Source of the DNA: Clostridium cuniculi
Lineage (GTDB): Bacteria > Bacillota > Clostridia > Clostridiales > Clostridiaceae
Length of the DNA: 64,000 nt
Reading direction: 5' to 3'
Assembly: GCF_004353185.1 (NCBI RefSeq)
Contig: NZ_SMUS01000016.1
Coordinates: 23,433 to 87,432 of the forward strand
The notes beneath the pieces were generated by a model. That model was not told the DNA's origin, searched no databases, and was given only the letters and a program-made list of their open reading frames with translations. A program made the translations under genes and the position numbers. The first letter of the stretch is position 1, and each line of letters begins with the position of its first letter. Below are positions 1 through 8,653 of this stretch, piece after piece.

Positions 1-163
1 CCCTTAATAATATACTTTTATGAATTATACTCTTTATATTCTTTCCCTTATATATATGCTATATTCATTGATATTTCCTATGAAAAAAGTGATATAAAAG
101 TGTACTTAAACAAATTTACATCACATTCTAAAGAAAATTATTTACTTAATATTTTTGTATTTT
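1..163. other. AT-rich intergenic flank
   Basis: Very AT-rich sequence at the window edge, downstream of the CLC gene on the minus strand. I see no gene, no convincing hairpin and no tRNA here. Confidence 0.5.
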
Positions 164-1336
164 CTATTCATTCCATAATTGTGAAGTATAAATGCCCTTA
201 TGTCCTGATATAAAGACTGCTATCATACATACAAGCATTGCAAATATAATATTATTCTCTAAGTACATCATAAAACATGCAATAGGTGCATTAGTTGCTC
301 CTGAAAAAACTCCCACAAGACCTAATGCTGCTGAAAATGCAAAAGGTAAACCAAGTATATTTGACAAAGTTGCACCTAGTGTAGCACCTATAACAAATAA
401 TGGAGTAACCTCTCCTCCTTGATATCCAGCTCCTAAACACAAAGTAGTTAACATAAGCTTAATAATAAATGCTAAATAAGACACATTTCCATCAAAAGCA
501 CTACTTAATAGTCCTAAACTTAAATTATTATATAGATTATTTCCTAAAAGTAATGTAGCTAGTACCATTAAACTACCACCTACAAATATCTTTAGATATT
601 GATTTTTACAATACTTTATTAGTTTTTCTTTAAACCAATGTGTCATATACACAAATAATCTACTCGCTAATCCAAAACAAATTGCTAATATAATAACTTT
701 TAAAATATTAGTTAAATCAAAAGACTCTACTAGTGGTATTTTATAATGACTATGTTTAACTCCTAAAAGCTTAACAACTGAATTTCCTACAATTGCTGAT
801 GTTATTGCTGGAATCATTGAATTATAATTTAAACTACCTATATTAGAAATTTCTAAAGCAAATATTGTTCCTGTAAGAGGTGTGCCAAAAACGGATGAAA
901 AACCAGCTGCTACCCCACTTATTAATAGTATTTTCTTTTCATAAGTAGAACATTTTAAAATCTTTGATAAAGCATTTCCTATAGTTCCTCCTATTTGTAC
1001 TCCCGTTCCTTCTCTTCCAACTGAACCTCCAAAAAGATGAGTTAATACGGTTCCTAAGAAAACTAATGGAGCCATAATAAATTTTATTTCTTCCTTACTA
1101 CCGTTTATATTTTCAATAATTAAGTTATTGCCCTTCTGTGAATTACCCCCATACTTACTATAAAGGAATGTCATTAACATACCTGATAAAGGAAGTATAA
1201 ATACTAAAAATTTATGCTTCAAATTAATATCTACAACTTTTTCTAGAAATATTAGAAATATTCCTATAAACAATCCAGAAATTCCACCTATCAATATCGA
1301 AATTAATATTAATTTTAATATGTTTTTACTTTTCAC
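164..1336 (-). CDS. eriC: CLC-family channel/antiporter, probably fluoride-exporting type
   Basis: Polytopic membrane protein of about 390 aa with the CLC fold. The helix-F motif reads GREGT rather than GREGP, and the position of the chloride-binding GSGIP motif reads GNNLI. Both departures are typical of the CLC-F (F-/H+ antiporter) branch rather than classical Cl- transporters; this subclass call is an inference. There is no cytoplasmic CBS domain, as is usual for short bacterial members. It lies about 90 bases after the CPA2 antiporter gene with no terminator between them, so it is probably co-transcribed from the fluoride riboswitch further upstream. The GTG start at 1336 is preferred because GGGGTG precedes it; a GTG three codons upstream has no ribosome site. 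Expected role: lowering cytoplasmic fluoride. Confidence 0.85.
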   Translation of the reverse strand: MKSKNILKLILISILIGGISGLFIGIFLIFLEKVVDINLKHKFLVFILPLSGMLMTFLYSKYGGNSQKGNNLIIENINGSKEEIKFIMAPLVFLGTVLTHLFGGSVGREGTGVQIGGTIGNALSKILKCSTYEKKILLISGVAAGFSSVFGTPLTGTIFALEISNIGSLNYNSMIPAITSAIVGNSVVKLLGVKHSHYKIPLVESFDLTNILKVIILAICFGLASRLFVYMTHWFKEKLIKYCKNQYLKIFVGGSLMVLATLLLGNNLYNNLSLGLLSSAFDGNVSYLAFIIKLMLTTLCLGAGYQGGEVTPLFVIGATLGATLSNILGLPFAFSAALGLVGVFSGATNAPIACFMMYLENNIIFAMLVCMIAVFISGHKGIYTSQLWNE

Positions 1337-1436
1337 CCATCTCACCCCATATATAATATTTATAATTTTAAGTTTCCCTAAGCCTAAAAATATATTTATT
1401 GATTAAATTTATTTGACTCTGTTTAATTTAATTATT

Positions 1437-2669
1437 TTAAACAACAATTTCTTGGTCATCCTTTCCTTGATTTAGTAATTTAGATGATGAAATTTTAATA
1501 CCAATAGCTCCGATAGGAGCAGTAACTAATACACTTAAAATAGCAATAGCTTGCATTACTTCACCGCCAATAACACCCATTTGTAGAGGAATACCTGCTT
1601 TAGCAGATTGAACAGTTGCTTTAGGTAAATAAGCTATGATACAAAAGATTTTTTCTTTAAAAGATAAATCTGTTCCAATTAAGGAAATAACAACTCCTAT
1701 TGATCTAACAGTTAGAGATATAATAAGCATTGCTAATCCTATCCATAAAAATTTCCCCACAAGAGAAGGATTAATTGCCATTCCAACAAAAGCAAATAAA
1801 TAAATCTTTCCATATTTCCAAACAACATTTATTCCATCTTGAATTTTAAGAGCTAAATCATCTAAGAATGCTCTTAAGAAGAAGCCATAAATCATTATAG
1901 TTAATAAAGAATTAAACATTTTTAAATCAAAAGTAGTTTCTACTAATCTAATTAATAAACAAATTATAAATGCAAGAATAACTCTTAAAGCATTAATTTT
2001 AATAGATTTTAATAATTTTTTAGTTAAAAAGGCAAGTAGCCACCCTATAAATATACTTATAATAATGGTAATAGGAATTGAAAAAATCTCATTAGCAATA
2101 GAAATAGATTGTCCATTAGTACTAGACATATAAATTTCTAAAAAAGTTGTAAATAAAGTAATTGCAACAGTATCATCTGCAGAAGCACCAACTAAAAGCA
2201 TTTGAGGAATTGCTTTATCTTGACCTACTTTTCTTTTAATTAAATCAACCATTGATGGTACTAAAACAGCTGGACTTACAGCAGCTATTATAAATCCTAA
2301 TATTGCACCTTGTACAAAAGTAAAGTTAAGAAATATCATTGATAAAAAAGCAATTGTTAATCCTTCTAGAGTTGCAGGTATTATACTTAATAAAACAGCT
2401 GGTCTACCTATTTGCTTCATTTGATTTATACTTATTCCTAGTCCACCTATAAATAATACTGTTACTAAGGCAATATCCTTGATATAGGGAGAGATATTCA
2501 AGGTTGATTGTGGAACAAGATTTAAAAATGATGGTCCTATAAACATTCCAAGTAAAATCATACCTATAAGAGAAGGCAATTTTATAAACTCCACTAACTT
2601 CCCACTATAATTAGCCAATATTCCTATTAATATTAAGCTCACTATAATTACTAAAAATTTAATTAACAT
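1437..2669 (-). CDS. CPA2-type cation:proton antiporter
   Basis: Protein of 410 aa with about 12 hydrophobic segments, matching the sodium/hydrogen exchanger superfamily (KefB/GerN-like CPA2). The conserved acidic pair lies in the segment GASADDTVAI near residue 165. There is no C-terminal RCK/TrkA domain, so this is the transport core only. The start ATG follows TAGGAGGATT. It is the first gene after a fluoride riboswitch and terminator, and a CLC-F-like gene follows. Antiporters of this class are known to recur in fluoride riboswitch regulons, so a role in ion and pH homeostasis during fluoride stress is the likely job; the exact substrate cannot be read from sequence. Confidence 0.85.
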   Translation of the reverse strand: MLIKFLVIIVSLILIGILANYSGKLVEFIKLPSLIGMILLGMFIGPSFLNLVPQSTLNISPYIKDIALVTVLFIGGLGISINQMKQIGRPAVLLSIIPATLEGLTIAFLSMIFLNFTFVQGAILGFIIAAVSPAVLVPSMVDLIKRKVGQDKAIPQMLLVGASADDTVAITLFTTFLEIYMSSTNGQSISIANEIFSIPITIIISIFIGWLLAFLTKKLLKSIKINALRVILAFIICLLIRLVETTFDLKMFNSLLTIMIYGFFLRAFLDDLALKIQDGINVVWKYGKIYLFAFVGMAINPSLVGKFLWIGLAMLIISLTVRSIGVVISLIGTDLSFKEKIFCIIAYLPKATVQSAKAGIPLQMGVIGGEVMQAIAILSVLVTAPIGAIGIKISSSKLLNQGKDDQEIVV

Positions 2670-2703
2670 AAATAATCCTCCTAGAATAAATTAAAAATAA
2701 AAA

Positions 2704-2750
2704 AAGCTAATGATTTCTACAACAAAAAAAGTTGTAGAAGTCATTAGCTT
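2704..2750 (-). terminator. Riboswitch-controlled intrinsic terminator
   Basis: A 20-bp near-perfect stem (AAGCTAATGACTTCTACAAC with its complement) and a T7 loop, followed by a T run on the minus strand. The 5' arm is the 3' half of the fluoride aptamer, so aptamer folding and termination compete directly. Confidence 0.9.
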
Positions 2751-2796
2751 ATTAAGCGGTTTTGATAAGTATCAAGGGAGTACTTCATTCCCTGTT
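2731..2796 (-). promoter_or_regulatory. Fluoride (crcB-type) riboswitch aptamer
   Basis: On the minus strand P1 is formed by GGG/CCC around AATGAAGTACT. A P3 hairpin GCTTAATAAGC follows AAACC, then AATGACTTCTAC. The loop GAAGT and downstream ACTTC can form the family's pseudoknot. An accessory hairpin TTGATA/TATCAA sits between P1 and the AAAC segment. The arrangement aligns base by base with the known crcB fold. Its 3' end overlaps the terminator, so ligand binding should turn transcription on. Confidence 0.88.
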
Positions 2797-2801
2797 TTTT
2801 G

Positions 2802-2830
2802 ATTATAGCAAAATTAAATATACTATACAA
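2802..2830 (-). promoter_or_regulatory. Sigma-A-type promoter of the fluoride operon
   Basis: TTGTAT, a 17-base spacer and TATAAT on the minus strand, ending just upstream of the fluoride aptamer. No closer match was seen. Confidence 0.7.
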
Positions 2831-2874
2831 GTGTATAATTTAAAAGGCTATCTTTTTATTTTTTTATCTCTCTA

Positions 2875-4272
2875 TTATTTTTCTAAGGGAATAATCATTA
2901 TGAATTCACTCCCTTTATTAACTTGACTTTTGACTATTATCTCTCCACCATGAGCATTAATAATTGATTGAGCAATACTTAATCCAATACCACTTCCACC
3001 AGTTTTTCTTGTTCTAGAGCTATCAACTCTATAAAACCTTTTAAAAATATGTTTAATATGCTCTTCACTTATTCCTACTCCTGTATCTTTTATAGATATA
3101 TATCCATTTTTATTATCACTATAACAGCTTATAGTTAAAGTTCCTCCTTTAGGTGTATATTTAATACTATTAGATATTAAATTAATCATTGCTTGAATTA
3201 TTTTATCCTTATCTATATTAAGAGTTAACTTTTTAAGATTTGTTTTTAATTCTATCCCCTTATCAAATACTTGCTTTTCAAAATTTATAATAACTCCATT
3301 TATTAACTGGCAAATATCAATTTCTTCTTTCTTTAACTTTAAACTATCATTGTCATATTCTAATAGCTTTTCTAGGGATTCTACTAATCTTGTTAATCTA
3401 ATAATTTCATATTGGATTCCTATAAGTCTTTCCTCACTAGCTTCCCATACTCCGTCTATTAATGCTTCTATTTGTAATTGTATAGTAGTTAATGGTGTTC
3501 TAAGCTCATGTGATATATCTCTTGTTAAATTCTTTCTCATTTTTTCATCCATTTCTAAACTATCAGCCAATTCATTTATAGAAACAATCATCTCATTAAT
3601 TTCTTTAACCTTATTGTTATTACTTAATCTCTTTTTATATTTTCCATTTATTATCTCTTTAGTTGAATTAGCAATTTCTAATACAGGGCTACTTATATTA
3701 GAGGATATTAAAATTCCCATAACAACAGATAGTACTATAGCTAAAATTGTTACTATAATTAATGATATGTTAAGTCCATTAAAAAACATAATATCCGAAT
3801 TGTTATAATATATAGGTCCATAATATCCTATTTCAACGTATCCTATATCTACTCCATTTACATCTAAATCATAATATTCTTCCACATACTCTCCTTGAGA
3901 ACTTGGACTTATACTTTTAAAATTATCATTCATTTCATTTAACATAAACTGACACATATCATTATAATTATTATTAGCATCCCATATTATATTTCCACTA
4001 TTATCAACTACCTTTATTATTAATCCTTCCTCAAGAGCCTCTACCCCTATTCTCTCAATTTCTTTAACATTCCATTTATTATGTAAGTATGTATAGCTTA
4101 TACTTTTTAATACCGTACTCTTCTCACTATCTATTCTATTTTTTATATAATTATTAAAATTATTTTTAATTAAAATATTAGATATAAAACTAATTAAAAA
4201 AATTATTGATAGGGAAAATATAAATAATATTAAAATTATTATATTCTTAAGCTTAATCGTCTTTTTTACCAT
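2875..4272 (-). CDS. Sensor histidine kinase (HAMP-HisKA-HATPase)
   Basis: A 465-aa membrane sensor kinase: N-terminal transmembrane helix, an extracytoplasmic segment of about 130 residues, a second helix, HAMP, a HisKA box with DISHELRTPL (phosphoacceptor His) and an HATPase with the N box (NLISNSIKYTP) and GTGVGI-like G1 motif. The start MVKKTIKL at 4272 is chosen because GGGG lies 11 bases upstream; an ATG at 4293 has no ribosome site. The gene overlaps the 3' end of its response regulator, so the two are translationally coupled. The sensed signal is unknown; the copper genes just upstream make metal stress one possibility only. Confidence 0.9.
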   Translation of the reverse strand: MVKKTIKLKNIIILILFIFSLSIIFLISFISNILIKNNFNNYIKNRIDSEKSTVLKSISYTYLHNKWNVKEIERIGVEALEEGLIIKVVDNSGNIIWDANNNYNDMCQFMLNEMNDNFKSISPSSQGEYVEEYYDLDVNGVDIGYVEIGYYGPIYYNNSDIMFFNGLNISLIIVTILAIVLSVVMGILISSNISSPVLEIANSTKEIINGKYKKRLSNNNKVKEINEMIVSINELADSLEMDEKMRKNLTRDISHELRTPLTTIQLQIEALIDGVWEASEERLIGIQYEIIRLTRLVESLEKLLEYDNDSLKLKKEEIDICQLINGVIINFEKQVFDKGIELKTNLKKLTLNIDKDKIIQAMINLISNSIKYTPKGGTLTISCYSDNKNGYISIKDTGVGISEEHIKHIFKRFYRVDSSRTRKTGGSGIGLSIAQSIINAHGGEIIVKSQVNKGSEFIMIIPLEK

Positions 4273-4951
4273 CAAATTTATACCCCATTCCATATACGGT
4301 TAATATATATTTAGGTTCCTTGCTATTATCTTCTATTTTAGATCTCAAATTTTTTATATGAGAATCAATTATCCTATCTATTGCGTCTATTTCTTCACCT
4401 ATAGCCTTATCTAAAAGCTCATTTCTTGTAAAAAGTTTTTTACTATTTTCTGAAAAAATTAATAATAACTTATATTCTGATGGAGTTAATTTAACTATAT
4501 CCCCATTTTTCTTAACTTCACACTTATCCTTATCTATAATTAAATCTCTATTATTAAATGACATAATTTCATTTTTATTAACTTTATATCTTCTTAAAAT
4601 TGCTGTAACTCTTGCTATAAGCTGTTTTACACTAAATGGCTTAATAACATAATCATCGGCACCTTGTTTAAATCCATTTAAAACGTCATCTTCATTAACC
4701 TTAGCAGTTAACATTATTATAGGTATATCTATTTGATTCTTAATTTTTTTACATATCTCTTCACCTGATATATCTGGTAACATTAAATCTAAAATAATTA
4801 AATTAATTTTTTTATCATTAAATATTTTTAAAGCTTCAGTACCATTACTTGCTGTAAATACAGTATATCCTTCCTTTTTTAGGTATACCTCAATTACATC
4901 AACTATAGTTTTTTCATCATCTACTACAAGAATATTTATATTATTTTTCAT
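4253..4951 (-). CDS. OmpR-family response regulator
   Basis: A 232-aa protein with a receiver domain (VVDDE acidic pocket, phosphoacceptor Asp in LDLMLPD, conserved Lys in KPFS) and a C-terminal winged-helix DNA-binding domain ending in TVYGMGYKF. It is first in a two-gene unit with the kinase that overlaps its end. A terminator hairpin at 4988-5014 separates it from the secreted peptide gene upstream, so it probably has its own promoter. Confidence 0.93.
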   Translation of the reverse strand: MKNNINILVVDDEKTIVDVIEVYLKKEGYTVFTASNGTEALKIFNDKKINLIILDLMLPDISGEEICKKIKNQIDIPIIMLTAKVNEDDVLNGFKQGADDYVIKPFSVKQLIARVTAILRRYKVNKNEIMSFNNRDLIIDKDKCEVKKNGDIVKLTPSEYKLLLIFSENSKKLFTRNELLDKAIGEEIDAIDRIIDSHIKNLRSKIEDNSKEPKYILTVYGMGYKFDGKKDD

Positions 4952-4987
4952 ATATTTTCTCCATTCAATTATTTAGTATCAATTATT

Positions 4988-5014
4988 AAAACCCACTATA
5001 CACTAGTGGGTTTT
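4988..5014 (-). terminator. Terminator after the Met-rich peptide gene
   Basis: An 11-bp perfect stem AAAACCCACTA/TAGTGGGTTTT with a 5-base loop, followed by a short T-rich stretch on the minus strand. Confidence 0.75.
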
Positions 5015-5044
5015 AATGATTTTTACCTATATTAACTCTTAATA

Positions 5045-5383
5045 TTAAAAGTTTTGAACTGCCTCATTACTATCTTCATTTAAACTTGTACCATAATTAT
5101 TTCTCATCATATTATTTTGCATCATGTTATTTTGCATCATATTATTTCTATAATTTGAATTACTTTTATTATTTCCATGACAGTAATTATACATCTCATT
5201 ATAAAAATCCTCTTCTGTTCCAAAATAGTTCTGATTATCATCACTTACTTTTGCGTATCCTAATTTATTAGTATCAATATTTAATTTATCTGTTTTTTCC
5301 TGTGCATTAGCCATTATAGCTCCTGAGCCTAATATAAATGCACTTCCCAAAACTAAGCTAATTATTTTCTTATAATTTTTCAT
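5045..5383 (-). CDS. Small secreted Met/Asn-rich protein next to copper genes
   Basis: A 112-aa protein with a clear signal peptide (KKIISLVLGSAFILGSGA, cleavage likely near MANAQ). The mature part is hydrophilic and carries a short repeat, three tandem MMQNN-type units (residues about 83-97), encoded by 15-base tandem repeats at 5100-5150. It also has CHGNN and several Asp/Glu/Tyr. Methionine clusters of this kind bind Cu(I) in known export proteins, and the next genes upstream are copZ and copA, so an extracytoplasmic copper-binding role is inferred. I recognise no family. It has its own upstream gap and downstream terminator. Confidence 0.7.
   Translation of the reverse strand: MKNYKKIISLVLGSAFILGSGAIMANAQEKTDKLNIDTNKLGYAKVSDDNQNYFGTEEDFYNEMYNYCHGNNKSNSNYRNNMMQNNMMQNNMMRNNYGTSLNEDSNEAVQNF
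5100..5150. repeat. 15-bp in-frame tandem repeat
   Basis: Three imperfect 15-base units (ATCATATTATTTTGC-type on the plus strand) encode the MMQNN/MMRNN repeats of the secreted peptide. Confidence 0.7.
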
Positions 5384-5491
5384 AATTTCCTCACCTCATA
5401 ATATATATTTTCAAAAACATTGTAAATTCAAATTATGTATAAATTATGAAGATAGCTTATAACAAAAATTTATTTAAATAATTTTGAAATT

Positions 5492-5526
5492 AAAAAACTG
5501 ATATTGGATTCAATATCAGTTTTTTT
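5492..5526 (-). terminator. Terminator after copZ
   Basis: Stem AACTGATATTG/CAATATCAGTT with a 4-base loop, flanked by A and T runs, just downstream of copZ. It should end the copA-copZ transcript. Confidence 0.8.
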
Positions 5527-5528
5527 AA

Positions 5529-5738
5529 CTATATATTTTCTATCTTAATTACCTCATATCCCATGTCTTCAATTTTTTCTTTTATTGAATCATCAGCTTC
5601 ATTTGTTTCTACTACTGCATACTTTCCTTCTAAATTAACTTCAATGCCTTTTGCATCATTTAATTCTTCTAAAGCTTCAGTTACATGAGCAACACAATTT
5701 TTGCAACTCATTCCTTCAATTAATATTTTCTTTTTCAT
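5529..5738 (-). CDS. copZ: Copper chaperone (HMA domain)
   Basis: A 69-aa single heavy-metal-associated domain with the Cu(I)-binding motif GMSCKNC near the N-terminus and the usual beta-alpha-beta-beta-alpha-beta pattern. It lies 67 bases after copA on the same strand and is followed by a terminator, so it is very probably co-transcribed with the ATPase. It should carry Cu(I) in the cytoplasm to CopA. Length and motif are fully typical of CopZ. Confidence 0.93.
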   Translation of the reverse strand: MKKKILIEGMSCKNCVAHVTEALEELNDAKGIEVNLEGKYAVVETNEADDSIKEKIEDMGYEVIKIENI

Positions 5739-5805
5739 AAAATCTCCTCACTTTCAACTTCTTTAATATAATCTATATTTTAATATTATTAATAACTATT
5801 TATAC

Positions 5806-8244
5806 TTATTTATTAGGATTAAATCCTCTTAATCTTAATGCATTTGTTAAAACTGAAACTGAACTTAAGCTCATTGCTGCTGCTCCTATCATTGGATTTA
5901 ACAATGGTCCTCCAAATATATGAAGTACTCCCATAGCCACCGGAATACCTAAGACGTTATATCCAAATGCCCAGAATAAATTTTGTTTTATATTTCTAAT
6001 AGTTGCTTTACTTAACTTAATAGCTGTAGCAACATCTTTTAAATCACCTTTCATAAGTACTATATTAGCTGATTCAATAGCTACATCAGTACCTGTACCA
6101 ATTGCAATACCAATATCTGCTTGTGCTAGTGCTGGGGCATCATTTATTCCGTCTCCAACCATGGCAACTTTACTACCCTTTTCTTGAAGCTTTTTAACTT
6201 CATTTGCTTTATCCTCTGGTAGCACTTCTGCAAGAACAATATCAATTCCAACTTGTTTTGCAATAGCATCAGCAGTTTTCTTATTATCCCCAGTAATCAT
6301 AGCAACCTTTATTCCCATCTTATGAAGATTTTCAATGGCTTCCTTACTACTTGGTTTAACTGTATCTGCAACTGCAATAATACCTTCTAATTTATTATTT
6401 ATTGCAATATACATAGGTGTTTTACCTTCATTTGCTAATTTATCTGATTTAACACCTAAATCTCCAATTTCAATAGAGTTTTCAGTCATTAATTTTTTAT
6501 TTCCAAGTAAGATAACCTTACCTTCTATTTCAACTTGAATTCCATGACCTGGAATGGCTTTAAAGTTAGATATCTCTTTAAACTTAATATTTCTTTCCTC
6601 TGCACCTTTTACTATAGCTTCACCTAGAGGATGCTCTGAACCTTTTTCACTGCTTGCCGCTATAGATAATAATTCATCTTCTGATATTGTAGTAGTAATA
6701 ATATCCGTTACTACTGGTTTACCTTCAGTAATAGTACCTGTCTTATCAAATACAATTGTATCAATTTGGTGAGTAACTTCTAGAGCTTCTCCACCCTTAA
6801 TTAATACTCCATATTCTGCACCTTTTCCTGTTCCAACCATAATTGCTGTAGGTGTTGCTAGTCCTAATGCACATGGACAAGCTATAACTAAAACCGAAAT
6901 AAATATTGTTAATGCAAATACTCCACTTTCACCAGCAATTAACCATCCGATACTAGCAAGTATTGCAAGACCAATTACTATTGGTACAAAATATGATGCA
7001 ATAATATCTGCCATTTTTGCAATAGGAGCTTTTGATCCTTGAGCATCTTCAACTAACTTAATAATTTGAGATAATGCAGTATCTTTACCAACTTTAGTAG
7101 CTTTGTATTTAATAAATCCAGTTTTATTAATACTAGCTCCTATTACCTTACTTCCAACTGTCTTTTCAACTGGGATACTTTCACCTGTAAGCATAGCTTC
7201 ATCAACTGCAGTAGCCCCTTCTATAACTTCACCATCAACAGGTAACTTTTCTCCAGGTTTAACTATAACTATATCTCCAACAATAACTTCATCTATAGGA
7301 ATAACTAACTCTTTTCCATCTCTTACAATAGTAGCTGTCTTTGGGGCTAATCCCATAAGTTTTTTAATTGCTTGAGATGTTTTTCCTTTAGAAATTGCTT
7401 CTAGATATTTACCTAAAGTTATTAAAGCAAGTATTGTAACAGCAGCTTCATAATATAGACTCATAGCATAAGAACCATCGCCTGTATAAATTTTATATGT
7501 TCCATATAAACTATAAATAAAGGCTGCACTTGTACCTATTGCAATTAAAGAATCCATATTAGGACTTAATTTAAATAAATTTTTATACCCAATATAGTAA
7601 AACTTATATCCAATTATCATAACTGGTATTGTTAAAACCAATTGAATTATAGCAAAGTTAAGTGGGTTCATCATTGGATCAATAATCTTAGGTAATGGCA
7701 TACCAACCATATGCCCCATTGTTATTGTTAAAAGAGGTACTGCAAATATTAATGATAATATTAATCTCCACAATAGCTTTCCTTTTTCATCTAATTTCTT
7801 TTTCTTTTCTTCTACTTTTTGCTCATCTTCTCTTATTAATTTATATCCTACCTTTTCAACCTTTGCTTTTATATCTCCAAAGCTTACAAAATCTGCATCA
7901 TAACTTACTGAAAGTTTTTCTGTTGCAAAATTAACTACTGCATTTTCAACACCCGGCATTTTATTTGTAACTTTTTCAACTCTACTTGCACATGCTGAAC
8001 ATGTCATGCCTTCTATTTTGTAAGTATGTGATTGAATATTTTTTTCTACTTTATATCCTATTTTTTCAACCTTTTGTTCAATCTCTGCTTTAGTAATTAT
8101 TTTATCATCATAATTAACTGTTAATGTTTCTGTTGCAAAATTAACATTTGCCTCTTTAACACCATCCATTTTGCTAACTACTTTTTCAATTCTATTAGCA
8201 CAGGCAGAGCATGTCATTCCTCCTATTTTAAATTTATTATTCAC
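5806..8244 (-). CDS. copA: Copper-exporting P1B-type ATPase
   Basis: An 812-aa ATPase. Two N-terminal HMA domains carry GMTCSAC at residues about 9-15 and 79-85. The rest has eight predicted membrane helices, the actuator motif TGES, the ion-binding CPC motif in [11 protein letters not shown], the phosphorylation motif DKTGT, HP (SEHPLGEA), GDN and GDGINDAP. These mark a Cu(I) exporter of the plasma membrane. It starts after GGGAGTGATATAAGTG and is preceded by a promoter and a GC-rich CsoR-like operator. It is the first gene of the copA-copZ unit. No csoR or copY gene is visible in the window. Confidence 0.96.
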   Translation of the reverse strand: MNNKFKIGGMTCSACANRIEKVVSKMDGVKEANVNFATETLTVNYDDKIITKAEIEQKVEKIGYKVEKNIQSHTYKIEGMTCSACASRVEKVTNKMPGVENAVVNFATEKLSVSYDADFVSFGDIKAKVEKVGYKLIREDEQKVEEKKKKLDEKGKLLWRLILSLIFAVPLLTITMGHMVGMPLPKIIDPMMNPLNFAIIQLVLTIPVMIIGYKFYYIGYKNLFKLSPNMDSLIAIGTSAAFIYSLYGTYKIYTGDGSYAMSLYYEAAVTILALITLGKYLEAISKGKTSQAIKKLMGLAPKTATIVRDGKELVIPIDEVIVGDIVIVKPGEKLPVDGEVIEGATAVDEAMLTGESIPVEKTVGSKVIGASINKTGFIKYKATKVGKDTALSQIIKLVEDAQGSKAPIAKMADIIASYFVPIVIGLAILASIGWLIAGESGVFALTIFISVLVIACPCALGLATPTAIMVGTGKGAEYGVLIKGGEALEVTHQIDTIVFDKTGTITEGKPVVTDIITTTISEDELLSIAASSEKGSEHPLGEAIVKGAEERNIKFKEISNFKAIPGHGIQVEIEGKVILLGNKKLMTENSIEIGDLGVKSDKLANEGKTPMYIAINNKLEGIIAVADTVKPSSKEAIENLHKMGIKVAMITGDNKKTADAIAKQVGIDIVLAEVLPEDKANEVKKLQEKGSKVAMVGDGINDAPALAQADIGIAIGTGTDVAIESANIVLMKGDLKDVATAIKLSKATIRNIKQNLFWAFGYNVLGIPVAMGVLHIFGGPLLNPMIGAAAMSLSSVSVLTNALRLRGFNPNK

Positions 8245-8295
8245 TTATATCACTCCCTTTAACAAAAGTATTTATTTAAATTACTATCTCTTTTT

Positions 8296-8322
8296 ATCAC
8301 ACCCCCCAGGGTGGGGGTATAC
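8296..8322 (-). promoter_or_regulatory. CsoR-like copper operator
   Basis: A GC-rich inverted repeat, TACCCCCACCCTGGGGGGT on the minus strand, stands out in very AT-rich DNA. It begins four bases after the -10 box of the copA promoter, so it should cover the transcription start. The form matches known CsoR operators (C-tract/G-tract palindrome). Confidence 0.75.
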
Positions 8323-8326
8323 ACTT

Positions 8327-8354
8327 ATTATATTCTTTTTTTTATTATTTGCAA
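8327..8354 (-). promoter_or_regulatory. Promoter of copA-copZ
   Basis: TTGCAA, a 16-base spacer and TATAAT on the minus strand, directly before the CsoR-like palindrome. Confidence 0.7.
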
Positions 8355-8463
8355 TAGTTTTTTTATTATTTAATGAAATTGTTTATCATTTAGAATATAA
8401 AAAATAAAAGTAACAAATTGAATTTAATATTAAAACTCAATTTATCACTTTTAACTCTTCATT

Positions 8464-8605
8464 AAATAAATGTTCCAAACTCTGGACTACCATTAATGTC
8501 ATTAAGCAAATGCTTAATTTCCTGATCCTTATCTTTATCCATTACTAGGATAACATCACCTGCATCAACAACGACTAAATTATTAACTTCAAAACCTTTA
8601 ATCTT
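8464..8605 (-). pseudogene. 3' fragment of manC (duplicated remnant)
   Basis: The minus strand encodes an intact C-terminus very close to that of the complete manC at 14.2 kb: VVVDAGDVILVMDKDKDQE is identical, ending SPEFGTFI in place of NPDFGAFI. About 46 codons are left; similarity stops near 8605 with no start codon or upstream domain. The flanking terminator-like repeat at 8404-8455 is also copied, so a segment of about 205 bp (8397-8605) duplicates 14161-14375. It is not functional by itself. Confidence 0.85.
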
Positions 8606-8613
8606 TTTTACAT

Positions 8614-8643
8614 AACATTATTATATTTATCTATAATAATGTT
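8614..8643 (-). terminator. Inverted repeat downstream of the HK gene
   Basis: A 12-bp perfect stem AACATTATTATA/TATAATAATGTT with a 6-base loop lies just after the kinase stop codon. The T-run on the minus strand is weak, so terminator function is uncertain. Confidence 0.45.
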
Positions 8644-8653
8644 AAGCCTGAAT

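Noticed and set aside
1337..1436. Second fluoride riboswitch directly before the CLC gene
   Set aside because: No GGG-AATGA or AAC-GC core is present; the gene is better explained as downstream in the same operon.
5086..8407. Plus-strand frames across the copper region
   Set aside because: They are antisense shadows of copA and the secreted peptide gene, without ribosome sites or coding-like composition.
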